Source: JASSUD01 sp031963405
GTDB lineage: Bacteria > Pseudomonadota > Gammaproteobacteria > Burkholderiales > Burkholderiaceae
NCBI GenBank assembly: GCA_031963405.1
Contig: JASSUJ010000001.1
Location: 310,001-374,000 of the forward strand
Direction: 5' to 3'
DNA length: 64,000 nt
Both the position numbers and the translations under genes were made by a program. Within the stretch, counting starts at the first letter, position 1, and each line of letters opens with the position of its first letter. A model generated the notes under the pieces. That model ran no database searches, had not been told where the DNA came from, and saw only the letters and a program-made list of their open reading frames with translations. This document shows, one piece after another, positions 45,260-54,700 of the stretch.

Positions 45260-45916
45260 TTATCTTTCCGCTGCCTCTTCTACTTCATCCTCTTGAAGCA
45301 ACCCCTCATCAACAGTTTCTTGGCTGACTTCCTCCTCGCTGCTATCTAAAGACGCTTCTACTAATTTTCCTTGCGCATGAGCGGCGGCACGGGCACGTTT
45401 AGCAATGCCCGTAATACGGTCAGCTAGTTTCAGCAAGCGTTGCTGCCACTGATAGGTTCCATCTTTACGCTGCTTATTGGTCAAAACACCATGAAACCAT
45501 AGCGTATCCATTTGTTCTATCAGAACATCTAGCTTCTTTATTAAGCTGGCAAATTGCGCTACCTGTGGAGAGGTAATCTCGATGTCATATTCTGACGGGT
45601 GCGTATATGTTGGTTTGTCTTCAATGCCGTGGTCTTCTATTAATTTTTTAAATTGAGCTTCAGATTTATCGATATCTTGCTCGACCTTTTTAATATCTTC
45701 CAATAGCAGTTTTCCAACTTCATCTATTTTCTCTTGAGTACTAATAATAGGAAGAATAACGTCGATATTAAATAGCGCATGCTTTACGCGCTCAAACTTC
45801 CTTGTCATTACCCGTTGGGCTTGCAAGCTGTTTATTTTTATCGTTTTGTTAAAAACAGGGCAAGAATAGATGGCACGTTCTTGAGTAGGTTGCTCCACGG
45901 TCTGCGCTTCAGCCAT
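45260..45916 (-). CDS. DUF1845/AcaB-like protein
   Basis: The product is 218 residues from ATG 45916 (AAGGA about 10 nt upstream); an upstream GTG at 45952 has a poorer site. The middle is a coiled coil ('LLEDIKKVEQDIDKSEAQF'). The C-terminal half, 'ITSPQVAQFASLIKKLDVL', 'MDTLWFHGVLTN' and 'YQWQQRLLKLADRI', resembles the DUF1845 (AcaB) family found on conjugative plasmids and integrative elements, some members of which take part in regulating transfer genes. It ends with an acidic tail. The family call is from remembered motifs and is moderate; a regulatory role is inference. A perfect palindrome lies 79 bp upstream. Confidence 0.5.
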   Translation of the reverse strand: MAEAQTVEQPTQERAIYSCPVFNKTIKINSLQAQRVMTRKFERVKHALFNIDVILPIISTQEKIDEVGKLLLEDIKKVEQDIDKSEAQFKKLIEDHGIEDKPTYTHPSEYDIEITSPQVAQFASLIKKLDVLIEQMDTLWFHGVLTNKQRKDGTYQWQQRLLKLADRITGIAKRARAAAHAQGKLVEASLDSSEEEVSQETVDEGLLQEDEVEEAAER

Positions 45917-45994
45917 TTTTGAGGATCCTTGAGAAGAAAAGATAAACGACACCTCACCAAGATATCTTTTATTGGCTTAACTTCATCTTCAACA

Positions 45995-46015
45995 AATTCC
46001 CCAAAATGGGGAATT
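45995..46015. promoter_or_regulatory. Perfect palindrome between divergent genes
   Basis: Arms AATTCCCCA (45995-46003) and TGGGGAATT (46007-46015) flank AAA. It lies between the DUF1845-like gene (minus) and the small membrane protein (plus). The core CCCAAA resembles the boxes before traL and the dsbC-like gene. It is a candidate operator. Confidence 0.5.
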
Positions 46016-46209
46016 AGCCGATATCGGCAACCCAAGCTACTGCGTTATTGTAAGGCTTGTTTAGTCATTGCATGGCTAATCTCTCGGTAGCTGGCCTTCA
46101 TAAAAAACAGCGCTTGTCTTTTTATTCAATGATCTTCTTCTATCCCCAGCGGGAACAATATCCCGCATGGGGTGTTGCTCCTGTTTATCAAACTAAAAGG
46201 AGTAACAGC

Positions 46210-46524
46210 GTGTCTATCCTGACTTTTATTATCGTTTTAATCATGGGTTTGGGCTTTTTATACATAGGCGCAAGCGTTTTTGCAAAGAGTTGCTTATTAC
46301 TGGTCGGCCTACTCCATACACATACGGGAAATGACTGGATAAGAAGCAATGCCTTGCCCATCACAAAACAAATCGCCGGTCGTTGTATTCAGTTGGCTAA
46401 ATACACGATAGCGCGAGTTCGGCGTCGTCAATCTCTATCAACAATAGATTTGGCAGCGCTTGATGTGCCAGCTTATTTAAGAAAAAGCAAAAAAAGAAAA
46501 AGCGAGAAGATCGTTTGCTTCTAA
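46210..46524 (+). CDS. Small membrane protein, unknown
   Basis: GTG 46210 is preferred because AAAAGGAG lies about 9 nt before it, giving 104 residues; the frame is open further upstream to 46057 without a better site. One or two hydrophobic segments ('ILTFIIVLIMGLGFLYIGAS' and 'AKSCLLLVGLL') are followed by a basic C-terminus ('RVRRRQSLS', 'RKSKKRKSEK'). No family is recognised. The position next to the DUF1845-like gene suggests an element-maintenance or transfer-related role, but this is a guess. Confidence 0.45.
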   Translation: MSILTFIIVLIMGLGFLYIGASVFAKSCLLLVGLLHTHTGNDWIRSNALPITKQIAGRCIQLAKYTIARVRRRQSLSTIDLAALDVPAYLRKSKKRKSEKIVCF

Positions 46525-46574
46525 ACCAGACGCTATCGATCTCACTTCATTTTTTATCATTTATCTACCAGCTC

Positions 46575-46596
46575 AGTTGGGCGACTATGCCCAACT
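46575..46596. promoter_or_regulatory. Hairpin upstream of AAA ATPase fragment
   Basis: AGTTGGGC (46575-46582) and GCCCAACT (46589-46596) form an 8-bp stem with loop GACTAT. A competing stem (CTATGCC with GGCATAG) overlaps it. There is no T-run, so a regulatory rather than terminator role is more likely. Confidence 0.35.
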
Positions 46597-46643
46597 CGGC
46601 ATAGATGCGCCCACTGATTTTATCTAATCATAGGAGCGTACCC

Positions 46644-47189
46644 ATGTCCCTCTCTACAGAATCTAAGCTTGATGAAGTTTTTAAAACGCCTAATACCGCT
46701 GACGAAATTAAAGCCACGGATCATGCGAATAAGGCCAACCCCTTCATCCCAAAAACTAATCCTAACTATGTTCTTAATCGAGCTTTTGCCCGTGAAGTCG
46801 TCGCTTTTCTACAGTTTCCTAACGGTGACTCCCTTTTTGTGACTGGCCCTACAGGCTCGGGTAAAACATCATGCGTGACAGAAATTGCGGCTCGTATGAA
46901 ATGGCCGGTGCAGCATTTCACTGTACACGGAAATATGGAGTTATCTGATCTGATCGGACAATACAAATTAGCCACTTCCCAACCTGGAGAAGCGCCTTCT
47001 ATGCAATTTATCTATGGCCCTTTAGCCATAGCCATGCGAGAAGGTCACATCTTTCTCATCGATGAGTTTGATGTCGCCAATTCTGCTGAAATTCCAGGCT
47101 CACCATTTATTCAGCGTTTCTCTAGCTTAATTAAACTGAATTTCTTGTGGCAAGGCGAATCGCATTTCTATAGATATTTTCGTTATTAA
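46644..47189 (+). pseudogene. Truncated MoxR/CobS-type AAA ATPase
   Basis: ATG 46644 has AGGAG 8 nt upstream. The frame carries 'NRAFAREVVAFLQFPNGD', Walker A 'GPTGSGKTS', 'ELSDLIGQYKL' and Walker B 'HIFLIDEFDVANSAEIPG', the arrangement of MoxR/CobS-like AAA+ chaperone ATPases. After 'EIPG' the similarity stops and about 30 unrelated residues follow to the stop. The C-terminal sensor and lid domains are gone, so the product (181 residues) is unlikely to work. The break abuts the AT-rich effector block that begins at about 47.2 kb. Confidence 0.7.
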
Positions 47190-47283
47190 TACGGAAGTTT
47201 CGATGCTTAACATTTAATTAAGAAGATAAGTTGCATTAAATATTTTTTTAATAGCATTATTTTCAAAAAATGTTGAGAGCATC

Positions 47284-49518
47284 ATGGCTGATTACTTATC
47301 AGATACGTCTGGCACTTCCTCAATTTCTTCAGGCGGCCCATCATCACCTTCCATACCATCTTCTAAAAATGATTCACCGCCGAGAAATGCTCCGAGCCGT
47401 CCCGTCTCACCCGGACGATTGGGAAATTTAAGTTCAATATCAGCATCAATCCCACAATTACCTGAATCAAACACACCTTCCCGCCCTAGTAGTCCTAGCC
47501 TCTCTTTTAAACTTCAGCTTGATAATTTATTTAATGATTATCTAACCGTAGCAAAAGATGACAAACAACGCCAGTGTAGAGAAAAAATTATTGAGAAAAT
47601 TAAATCGAGTGTAAATAAAGAAAATAGAGAGTTGGATTTAAAAGATTGTGATCCTAAGAATGTTCGAGAGTTGAATGGCGATATTATGCTTGCATTACAA
47701 GGAAGATTTGATTCGGTTTATTTCCCAAAAGGATTGAAGTCTTTGCCTAAAGGTTTGGCAGAATTAAATGCTAAAGAAATTATTGTTTTTGGCTATCGAG
47801 GTTTTAAAATTAATTTATCAGAAGCCAAAAATATTAAAAGAGTAGTAGCAACTGGAGAAAATTTAAAAACGGTGCGAGTTCCCGTCGGAGCTGAGTCCTA
47901 TTTTTTTGACCAAGGGGAAGGTTCTGTAAAAACTAGTCTTTACCAAGATGGCGTCAAAGTTGCTCAAGAACCAGCAAAGGGCCATACACATTTTGCTCCT
48001 ATTAAAGGGCGCGAGTTTGATTCAGAAACGAGTTTTAACAATACAGTGGAGTTTATTCAAAGAGACCCTCGCCTATCGTCGCAAAAGATTGTATGTGCGC
48101 AACTTTCACTATATGACATGTTTCTTACCCAAGCTTATTATGCAGAGAGAAATACAAATGAAAATTATCCGAGCCTAGCATCTGAGCGCAAAAGAAGAAT
48201 GGGAAGTGAAAAAGATGTACAAAGTAATGTTACAAGTGAGCTTAATAACTATATATTTCAGATTGATCTTTGCTCACCCAAAATCTATAAGGTTAGCCAT
48301 AATCAATTAGGAGGTTTTCTTCAAGTTATAGTTAATCAAATGCAGAAGGAGGATTCGCCAAAGAGGATGTATTTCGATGTGGGAACGGGCAACCATGCTA
48401 TGCATATGGTAGTTACATATAAAAAACCTACAACGATTAAACCAGAAAGAGTAAAAATAATATTATTCGACCCTAATCGTGGCCTTACTCATAAAGCTAG
48501 AATTGAGAATCAAAAAAATTTAAAGCAGATGAAAACCAAGGACCTTTTTTTAGAAAAGGGAGGCGATAACCTAATGGAGGCTTATTATGAAGGGAGAAAA
48601 TTTACTACTTTTACGCCGGTACCTGCAGATGCTTATGAAAAATTTAACAATGGAGAGCCAATATTCGACGAAGTGCGATCGGACAGATCCATTGAAATAT
48701 TTGCATCTGACGAAGAGAGGTCTAATTTACGTGAATTCTATGATGTAATCAGTCATGCCTTACCGCTAAATGAGTTAGAAGATCAGCTTGAAAATTGCCC
48801 TTTTGAAGAAGCAAAGAAAATATTAATTTCTGAAATGCCTCTTGATAAAACTCCAGCGATATTTAGTTTGGTAAAAAATATTAAGGCTGTGGATACAATA
48901 AAAGGTGTGGGTCATAACGCCGCTATTACTCTTGCGAAATGGGGCAGTCTAGTACTGCAAACGTTTGAGCAAGGAAAACTAACAAACGCCGAAGTAGTAG
49001 AAATTTTCACTGCACAAAAGGGGGCTGCCAAACTCTTTGGCGCCTTGTGCGGTTCTGGTCATCCAGAACTGATGACGGTATATGGCAATTTGCTAATCAA
49101 AGCATTTCAGAGTGGAGCTTTGGAAAAGGAAGACGTACTAGGCTTAATACAGGGAAGCCTCTTTAGCCCAACAGGTAGCGATGCAAATCCAGCCCTAACC
49201 GAGGCATACGGCAAGCTGGTGTTGGATTGGCACAAGGCAAAGATTTTGACGCAGGAACAGATGTTAGAGCAGCTAGGCTATGACGAATATAATCCAAAAT
49301 TTGCTCAATTAGTGCAAAGCAATGAAGATGTTAATCCTGAGCGCATCACAGCACATGGCAACCTTGGGCTATGGGCATGGGAAGCTGGTCTATTGTCAAA
49401 GGAACAATTAGAGAATTTTTTAGCGGCTAGGTCTGGCGAATTAGATTTCAAAGGTGAATCAGCATTTCACACACTACTGAAAATAGGCGATCCGGCTAAT
49501 ATAAAAGCGTATGGTTAG
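47284..49518 (+). CDS. Candidate cysteine-protease effector (YopT/ShET2-like), first part before amber stop
   Basis: The product is 744 residues from ATG 47284. Residues 1-75 are Ser/Pro-rich and disordered. A possible catalytic triad is Cys271 ('IVCAQLSLYDMF'), His371 ('GTGNHAMHMVV') and Asp396 ('ILFDPNRG'). The H-A-(M/V) and F-D-P-N contexts and the spacings (100 and 25) resemble YopT/C58 and ShET2/EspL effector proteases. From about residue 520 there are helical repeats of about 45 residues ('AYGKLVLDWHKAKILTQEQM'). A TAG at 49516-49518 interrupts one such repeat; the same frame stays open to 50355. The protease assignment is inferred from motifs only. Confidence 0.55.
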   Translation: MADYLSDTSGTSSISSGGPSSPSIPSSKNDSPPRNAPSRPVSPGRLGNLSSISASIPQLPESNTPSRPSSPSLSFKLQLDNLFNDYLTVAKDDKQRQCREKIIEKIKSSVNKENRELDLKDCDPKNVRELNGDIMLALQGRFDSVYFPKGLKSLPKGLAELNAKEIIVFGYRGFKINLSEAKNIKRVVATGENLKTVRVPVGAESYFFDQGEGSVKTSLYQDGVKVAQEPAKGHTHFAPIKGREFDSETSFNNTVEFIQRDPRLSSQKIVCAQLSLYDMFLTQAYYAERNTNENYPSLASERKRRMGSEKDVQSNVTSELNNYIFQIDLCSPKIYKVSHNQLGGFLQVIVNQMQKEDSPKRMYFDVGTGNHAMHMVVTYKKPTTIKPERVKIILFDPNRGLTHKARIENQKNLKQMKTKDLFLEKGGDNLMEAYYEGRKFTTFTPVPADAYEKFNNGEPIFDEVRSDRSIEIFASDEERSNLREFYDVISHALPLNELEDQLENCPFEEAKKILISEMPLDKTPAIFSLVKNIKAVDTIKGVGHNAAITLAKWGSLVLQTFEQGKLTNAEVVEIFTAQKGAAKLFGALCGSGHPELMTVYGNLLIKAFQSGALEKEDVLGLIQGSLFSPTGSDANPALTEAYGKLVLDWHKAKILTQEQMLEQLGYDEYNPKFAQLVQSNEDVNPERITAHGNLGLWAWEAGLLSKEQLENFLAARSGELDFKGESAFHTLLKIGDPANIKAYG

Positions 49519-49617
49519 CTAATAATCCGAGCGCAGCAACATCGAGGTCTGACTGGCAAAGCGCTAGAAAATATATTTGCTGCTAATCATGAGGGAACAT
49601 CAGGCTTTCACGAACTT

Positions 49618-50355
49618 TTGAAAAGCCAGGATATTCCTGAAGAGAGTGCTCTTAGCATTGAAGCTTTTTGGGATACGCTACAACAAACGCGGAAAAAGAA
49701 TAATAGTATAGAAAACATAATTGACAATGTAATCATAGGACTAAATAGCGATCAGGTTGCGAGGCTGCTAGAGGCTCCCGCTATTATTGATAATAATGGG
49801 GTAAAAATTACAAGGTTAGGGATTTGCGCCATTGTTGAAAATAATGATGCGCCCACGATGCAGGCGTGGGCGCAAACAGTCTTAGAGGCACGGCGTAATA
49901 ATTACTTAACAAGCCAGCAGTTATCAAAGATGTGGAGTGGTCAGGGACAATCTAATAACGGCGAATTAGTATTAGATGTGGCATTGAAAGATGGAGGAGA
50001 TAAGGATGGAGTTATTGCGGTGTGGGCTGCTAACATAAATGAAGCGCACAAAAATCAACTGCTAACGGGTCAGGAAGTGGTAGATATTTTGCTATCTAAG
50101 GCATCTAATGGCGCCCCGCTTTTAAGTATTTGGTTACATGCCCGCAATCAACAAGCAATAGAGGGCTACAATCAACTTTTACAAAGGCTACAGCTTAATC
50201 CGGAAATGTGTCGCGCTCTGCATGATTCACTAGAATCGATTGTTAATTCTCAAGGATGGATTTGGAATAGCCCAACGACTGAATATAAAGAAATTTCGCA
50301 AAGCCAACCAGATTTGAAAGAATCATTCGAAGCAGTATTGAATACTCTTAAGTAA
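49618..50355 (+). pseudogene. Second part of the same effector gene, after the amber codon
   Basis: It is in frame with the upstream part; the open frame really resumes at 49519. Codons right after the TAG read 'LIIRAQQHRGLTGKALENIF', which aligns with the other repeats ('LLIKAFQSGALEKED', 'LGLWAWEAGLLSKEQ') if the stop replaced a sense codon such as CAG. The rest is helical and ends with 'DLKESFEAVLNTLK'. On its own it has no ribosome-binding site. Without the stop the gene would encode about 1023 residues. Confidence 0.65.
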
Positions 50356-50490
50356 ATATTTTAAAAAGATAGATTTTTTAGATAATCTTTTATGTTTATA
50401 AGATTTATTATTAATTAGCATCTGATAAGCAAATTCTGTTAAACATCCAAAGCTGCGAATATACTTGCTTAATAAACTAAGAGTATCGCT

Positions 50491-51369
50491 ATGAGACTAT
50501 ATCCTCCTCTTCCGTCAGCCACTTCGGTTTTATCAGATAATACTTTACCAACGCCAAATGAATTTAAAGAAAAAGTACACTGTCAACAGCAGAGCGTATT
50601 TTTGAAGAAATTACCTCCTGAGTTATTGTCCAAGATTTTTTTAATGCTATGGCCTAGTGATACTTTTTCTCTCATAAGAACATGTAAGGCTATTTATCAA
50701 TACTTACCTTTTTATAAAGATAATTATTGGAAGCCAAAATTCGACAATTTCGCTAGTGCATATGGTTTTTTAAAAAACAGATATGATATTGGTGAAAGGT
50801 ACCCCTATTGGTTGAGCGAGCTTCGCTCAGGCGTGCTTCAAGGAACTATTCAAGATATTGATATATTTAGGGTTATAGAGTTATATAAAAGTCCGCTACA
50901 CAGCAGATGTTTAAATGATTTAATCGAACAAAATATAGTAGAACTACAGCAGCTTGAAAGCGTGAATTTACAGTCTCATCATGAAGCTCGCTTGCTTCAC
51001 AACGGGAGTATTTCTACACAGCTTCAACAATCTAAATCGCTTGATTCAGAAGCTTTAAAAGCTTTGTCACGCATACCAAAGGAATATACTGGCACCGATG
51101 GAGTGAAAAAAGCTTTTCTGTGCAATAAGAAAGAAATAATTAAAGATATGATATTAGCTAAAGTCTTTATTAATACCCGCGACCATAATTTTTATGAAAC
51201 TCCACTCCATGAGGTTGCACGATTAGGAGAGCATAAATTAGCAAAAGCCTTACTTAAAGCTGGCGCACAGCCCTCTTTACAAATGAAAAATAAAGAGGGG
51301 AAAATCCCGATAGAATTAGCAGCGGACGACAAAATGATCCAAATTTTAAATTCCGCCATAAAAACTTAA
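50491..51369 (+). CDS. F-box and ankyrin protein 2 (candidate effector)
   Basis: The product is 292 residues. Residues 38-75 fit an F-box: 'LKKLPPELLSKIFLMLWPSD' then 'LIRTCKAIYQYL'. The C-terminal about 60 residues contain one to two ankyrin repeats ('ETPLHEVARLGEHKLAKALL', 'GAQPSL'). This repeats the F-box-plus-ankyrin layout of the gene at 24305, at much smaller size. The gene is AT-rich and no clear ribosome-binding site is seen before ATG 50491. It follows the candidate protease gene by 135 bp. A role in redirecting host ubiquitination is inferred from the domain combination. Confidence 0.7.
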   Translation: MRLYPPLPSATSVLSDNTLPTPNEFKEKVHCQQQSVFLKKLPPELLSKIFLMLWPSDTFSLIRTCKAIYQYLPFYKDNYWKPKFDNFASAYGFLKNRYDIGERYPYWLSELRSGVLQGTIQDIDIFRVIELYKSPLHSRCLNDLIEQNIVELQQLESVNLQSHHEARLLHNGSISTQLQQSKSLDSEALKALSRIPKEYTGTDGVKKAFLCNKKEIIKDMILAKVFINTRDHNFYETPLHEVARLGEHKLAKALLKAGAQPSLQMKNKEGKIPIELAADDKMIQILNSAIKT

Positions 51370-51732
51370 CTTAGCCAGGCAGTCAAGAAGTACCTTCGTC
51401 TCGATTTAAGAAAATGCTGTGACAGTTTTATGTATTTTCATCTAAATTAAGCTAGAAGAATCTAAATATATCCATTTTCAAAAAAATAGCGATAAAAATT
51501 TTGATTTTTTGTCTTATGTAAAGTTTACGGGATTTCCGACAACAACGAAAACCGTCGCTGCCGGATGAGGGACAGGCCGGTTTCGTTGAACATGTAATGG
51601 CGGATTAGCTCGTCCTTGGTGTTGGGTAACGCTAGCAGGTTTTCACGCTAGATAGCATTGCTAATGCTGCTACCCTGACCAAGTCCCTGCATTCTCGCCT
51701 GAATCCCAACACCACCTCAAATTTGGTGGAAA
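51370..51732 (-). mobile_element. Tn3-family transposase relic (N-terminus)
   Basis: On the minus strand from about 51665 to 51545 the translation reads 'RENLLALPNTKDELIRHYMF' and 'NETGLSLIRQRR', the conserved beginning of Tn3 transposases (DUF4158), preceded by a stop and cut right after 'RQRR'. The rest of the gap has no recognised gene. Confidence 0.65.
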
Positions 51733-54700
51733 TTATGCAATACCAATTGACGTATCCACCAATGCTCTGGCTGCCCCGGAGCTGATAGTCTTGTTCTCAT
51801 TATCTAAAGCAAGGCTCAACGCAGAAATGGCCGCTTCTGGCAGCGCCTTCTGCATACCTAATACCCTAGTAATTGCGTACCTGACAGATTCGTTTTTATT
51901 CTCGTCTCGTAAAGTAGATATCAAAGTAGAAAGAGCGGTTGCTGGCAGCGATTTCTGGACGCCTAGTGCCCAAGAAGCCTCAGACCTGACTAACTCATTT
52001 TCATCCCATAGCGCCGAAACCAAAGCTAAAATTGCGTTCTCTGACAACGTTTCCTGAGCTCCTAGTAACCCAGCAGCCGCAATCCTAAGAGATCTGTTTT
52101 CATCCTTTAAAGCAGAGATCAAGGCTGAAATAGTATCGTTGGGTAGCGCTTTCTGGAGATCTAATGCCCTGGCAACCGCAGACCTGAAAAACCCACTTCC
52201 GTTTTCATCTTGTAGAGCAGCGATCAAAGTTGAAAGGATCGTTTCTGGAAACGTTTTCTGGAAGCCTAATACCCTTGCCGCTGCAGATCTGAAAGACCCA
52301 TTTTCGTTTTCATCTTGTAGAGCAGAGACCAAGTTTAAAAGGATCGCTTCTGGAAGCGTTTTCTGGAAGCCTAATATCCATGCCGCTGCAGACCTGACAT
52401 ACTCGGAATTATTTCGTAGAGTGGAAATCAAAGCAGGAATAGCAACCTCTGGCAGCGTTTCCTGAGCTTTTAATAGCCGGGTAACTGCAGATCTGACAGA
52501 CTGGTTTTTGTCTTGCAGAGCAGAGATCAAAGCAGGAATAGTAACCTCTGGCAGTGTTTCCTGAGCTTCTAATAGCCAGGTAACTGCAGATCTGACAGAC
52601 TGGTTTTTGTCTTGTAGAGCAGAGATCAAGGAGAAAATAGTAGTTTCTGGTAGTGCTTTGTGTGCATCTAATAATCCAGCAACTGGAAACTTAACAGACT
52701 CACCATCGTCTCCTAAGGCGGAAAGAATGCTGGGCTCTGACAGGGCTTTCTGGGCTTCTAATACCTGGGCAGCCTTAGACCTGACAGACTCGCTTTTGTT
52801 AAATAGAGCAGAAATCAAAGAGGACAGAACTGTTTCTGATAGTACCTTTTGGGCACTTAATACTTCAAGAGCCTCAACCTTGCCGTACTCGGAATTGCCT
52901 TGTAGTGTAGAGATCAAAGCTGAGATAGCTTTCTCTGGGAGCGCTTTTTGGGTAGCTAATGCCCTACTCGCCTCAAACCTAACATCCCTGTTTTTATCCT
53001 GTAGCGCGGAAATCAAAGCGAACAGAGCCGCTTCTAATGGCACCTTCTGGGCAGCTAATATTGTAGTAGCCTCAACCCTGCCATCTTCGATATCGCCTTG
53101 TAGCGTAGAGATCAAAGCTGAGATAGCTTTCTCGGGTAGCGCTTTTTGGGTAACTAATGCCCTACTCGCCCCAAACCTCACAACCTCGTTTTTATCCTGC
53201 AGCGCGGAAATCAAAGCGAACAGAGCCGCTTCTGATAGCATCTCCTGAGCAGCTAATACTCTGATAGCCTTAGCCCTGCCATCTTCGATGCCGCCTTGTA
53301 GCGTAGAGATCAAAGCTGAGATAGCTTTCTCGGGTAGCGCTTCTTGGGTAGCTAATGCCCAACTCGCCTCAGACCTAACAACCTCATTTTTATCCTGTAG
53401 AGCAGCAATCAAGACTGAAAAAACCATTTCTGACGCTGCCCCTTTGGCGTTTAATGTCACGGCAGCCTTAAACCTAACAGACTTACTTCTGTCATCCAAA
53501 GCAAAGTTTAAGGCTGAAATAGCCTTCTCGGGTAACCCTGTCGTTTTGGAAGCTAATGCCGCGGCCGACTGAGACCGCATATCCTCGTCTTTATCTTTAT
53601 CCTGCAAAGTAGAAATCAAAGCGGACAGAATTACTTCTGATAGCTCATTTTGGACACTTAATACTTCAAGAGCCTTAACGCTGCCGTATTTGAAATCACC
53701 GTGTAGCGTGGAGATTAAGGCTAAAATAGTAGCTTCTGGCAGCGACTTTGGAGAGAAGGAGAGCATTTTTAATGCCATAGCAGCCTCAGATCTAACGTCC
53801 ATGTCTTTATCCCGTAAGGCGGAAACTAAAGCAGACAGAGCCGCATCTGGAAGCGTCTTTTGAATACCTAATCTTCTAGCAGCCATAGACCTGATAGACT
53901 TATTTTCATTCAGTACTAAATCTGTGATCAACGCGGAAATGGCAAATTCTGGTAGCGTTTCATACCCACCTAGTACACTAACAGCCCGATCTCTCACATC
54001 GTTATCATTATCCTCTAGGGCTAAGTTCAAAGCCGCAAAGGCAGACTTTGGCAACGTATTGTAGGCACGTAATGCACTGGCTGCTGCGTCCCTAACTATC
54101 CAGCTTTTATCCCATAAAGCAGTGGTCAAGGTTAGAACAGCAGACTCTGGTAAATTGTTTTTCCCCCCTAGTACACTGACTGCCTCAGACCTTACGTTCT
54201 CGTCTTTATCCTGTAGAGCGGAAATCAAAGTAGAAATGGCGTTATCAGACAAAACTTGGCGTGCTTCTAAAGTTCGTATAATTTTTTTCTTATCACTTTT
54301 AGGATCATCGAAGCACTTGAGCAACAGGTGCTCCGGGAACGTCGCCTTGGAGCCCAATTCAATCAACCAGTCATCTTTTCTAGATTCCATCTCAAAACGC
54401 AACCACTGCATCAAACTTGCTTCTAGCCTTTTAACTGTGGCCGTCTTCAATTGAGTGCGCGCTTCATTTAAGCATTCCATTACCATTTGCTGATGGCGCA
54501 TCTCAGTCAAATCTCGTGGTGATTGCTCCAGTATATTTATAAAGGCTTCCGCTGCCTCATCTTTAAGCAAGCCCGCAACCATCCTCCATACAATCTCATA
54601 CCGCGGATTGTATTTATGCTGTTGGATAAAAGTGATGAGCTTTTGCTTGCTTAATACGAGGGTGGCGTCAGACTTTACCGTGGGCGACCAATAGGCTGCT

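Noticed and set aside
52607..53248. 213-codon and similar plus-strand ORFs across 51.8-53.6 kb
   Set aside because: Antisense shadows of the HEAT repeats of NACHT paralogue 3.
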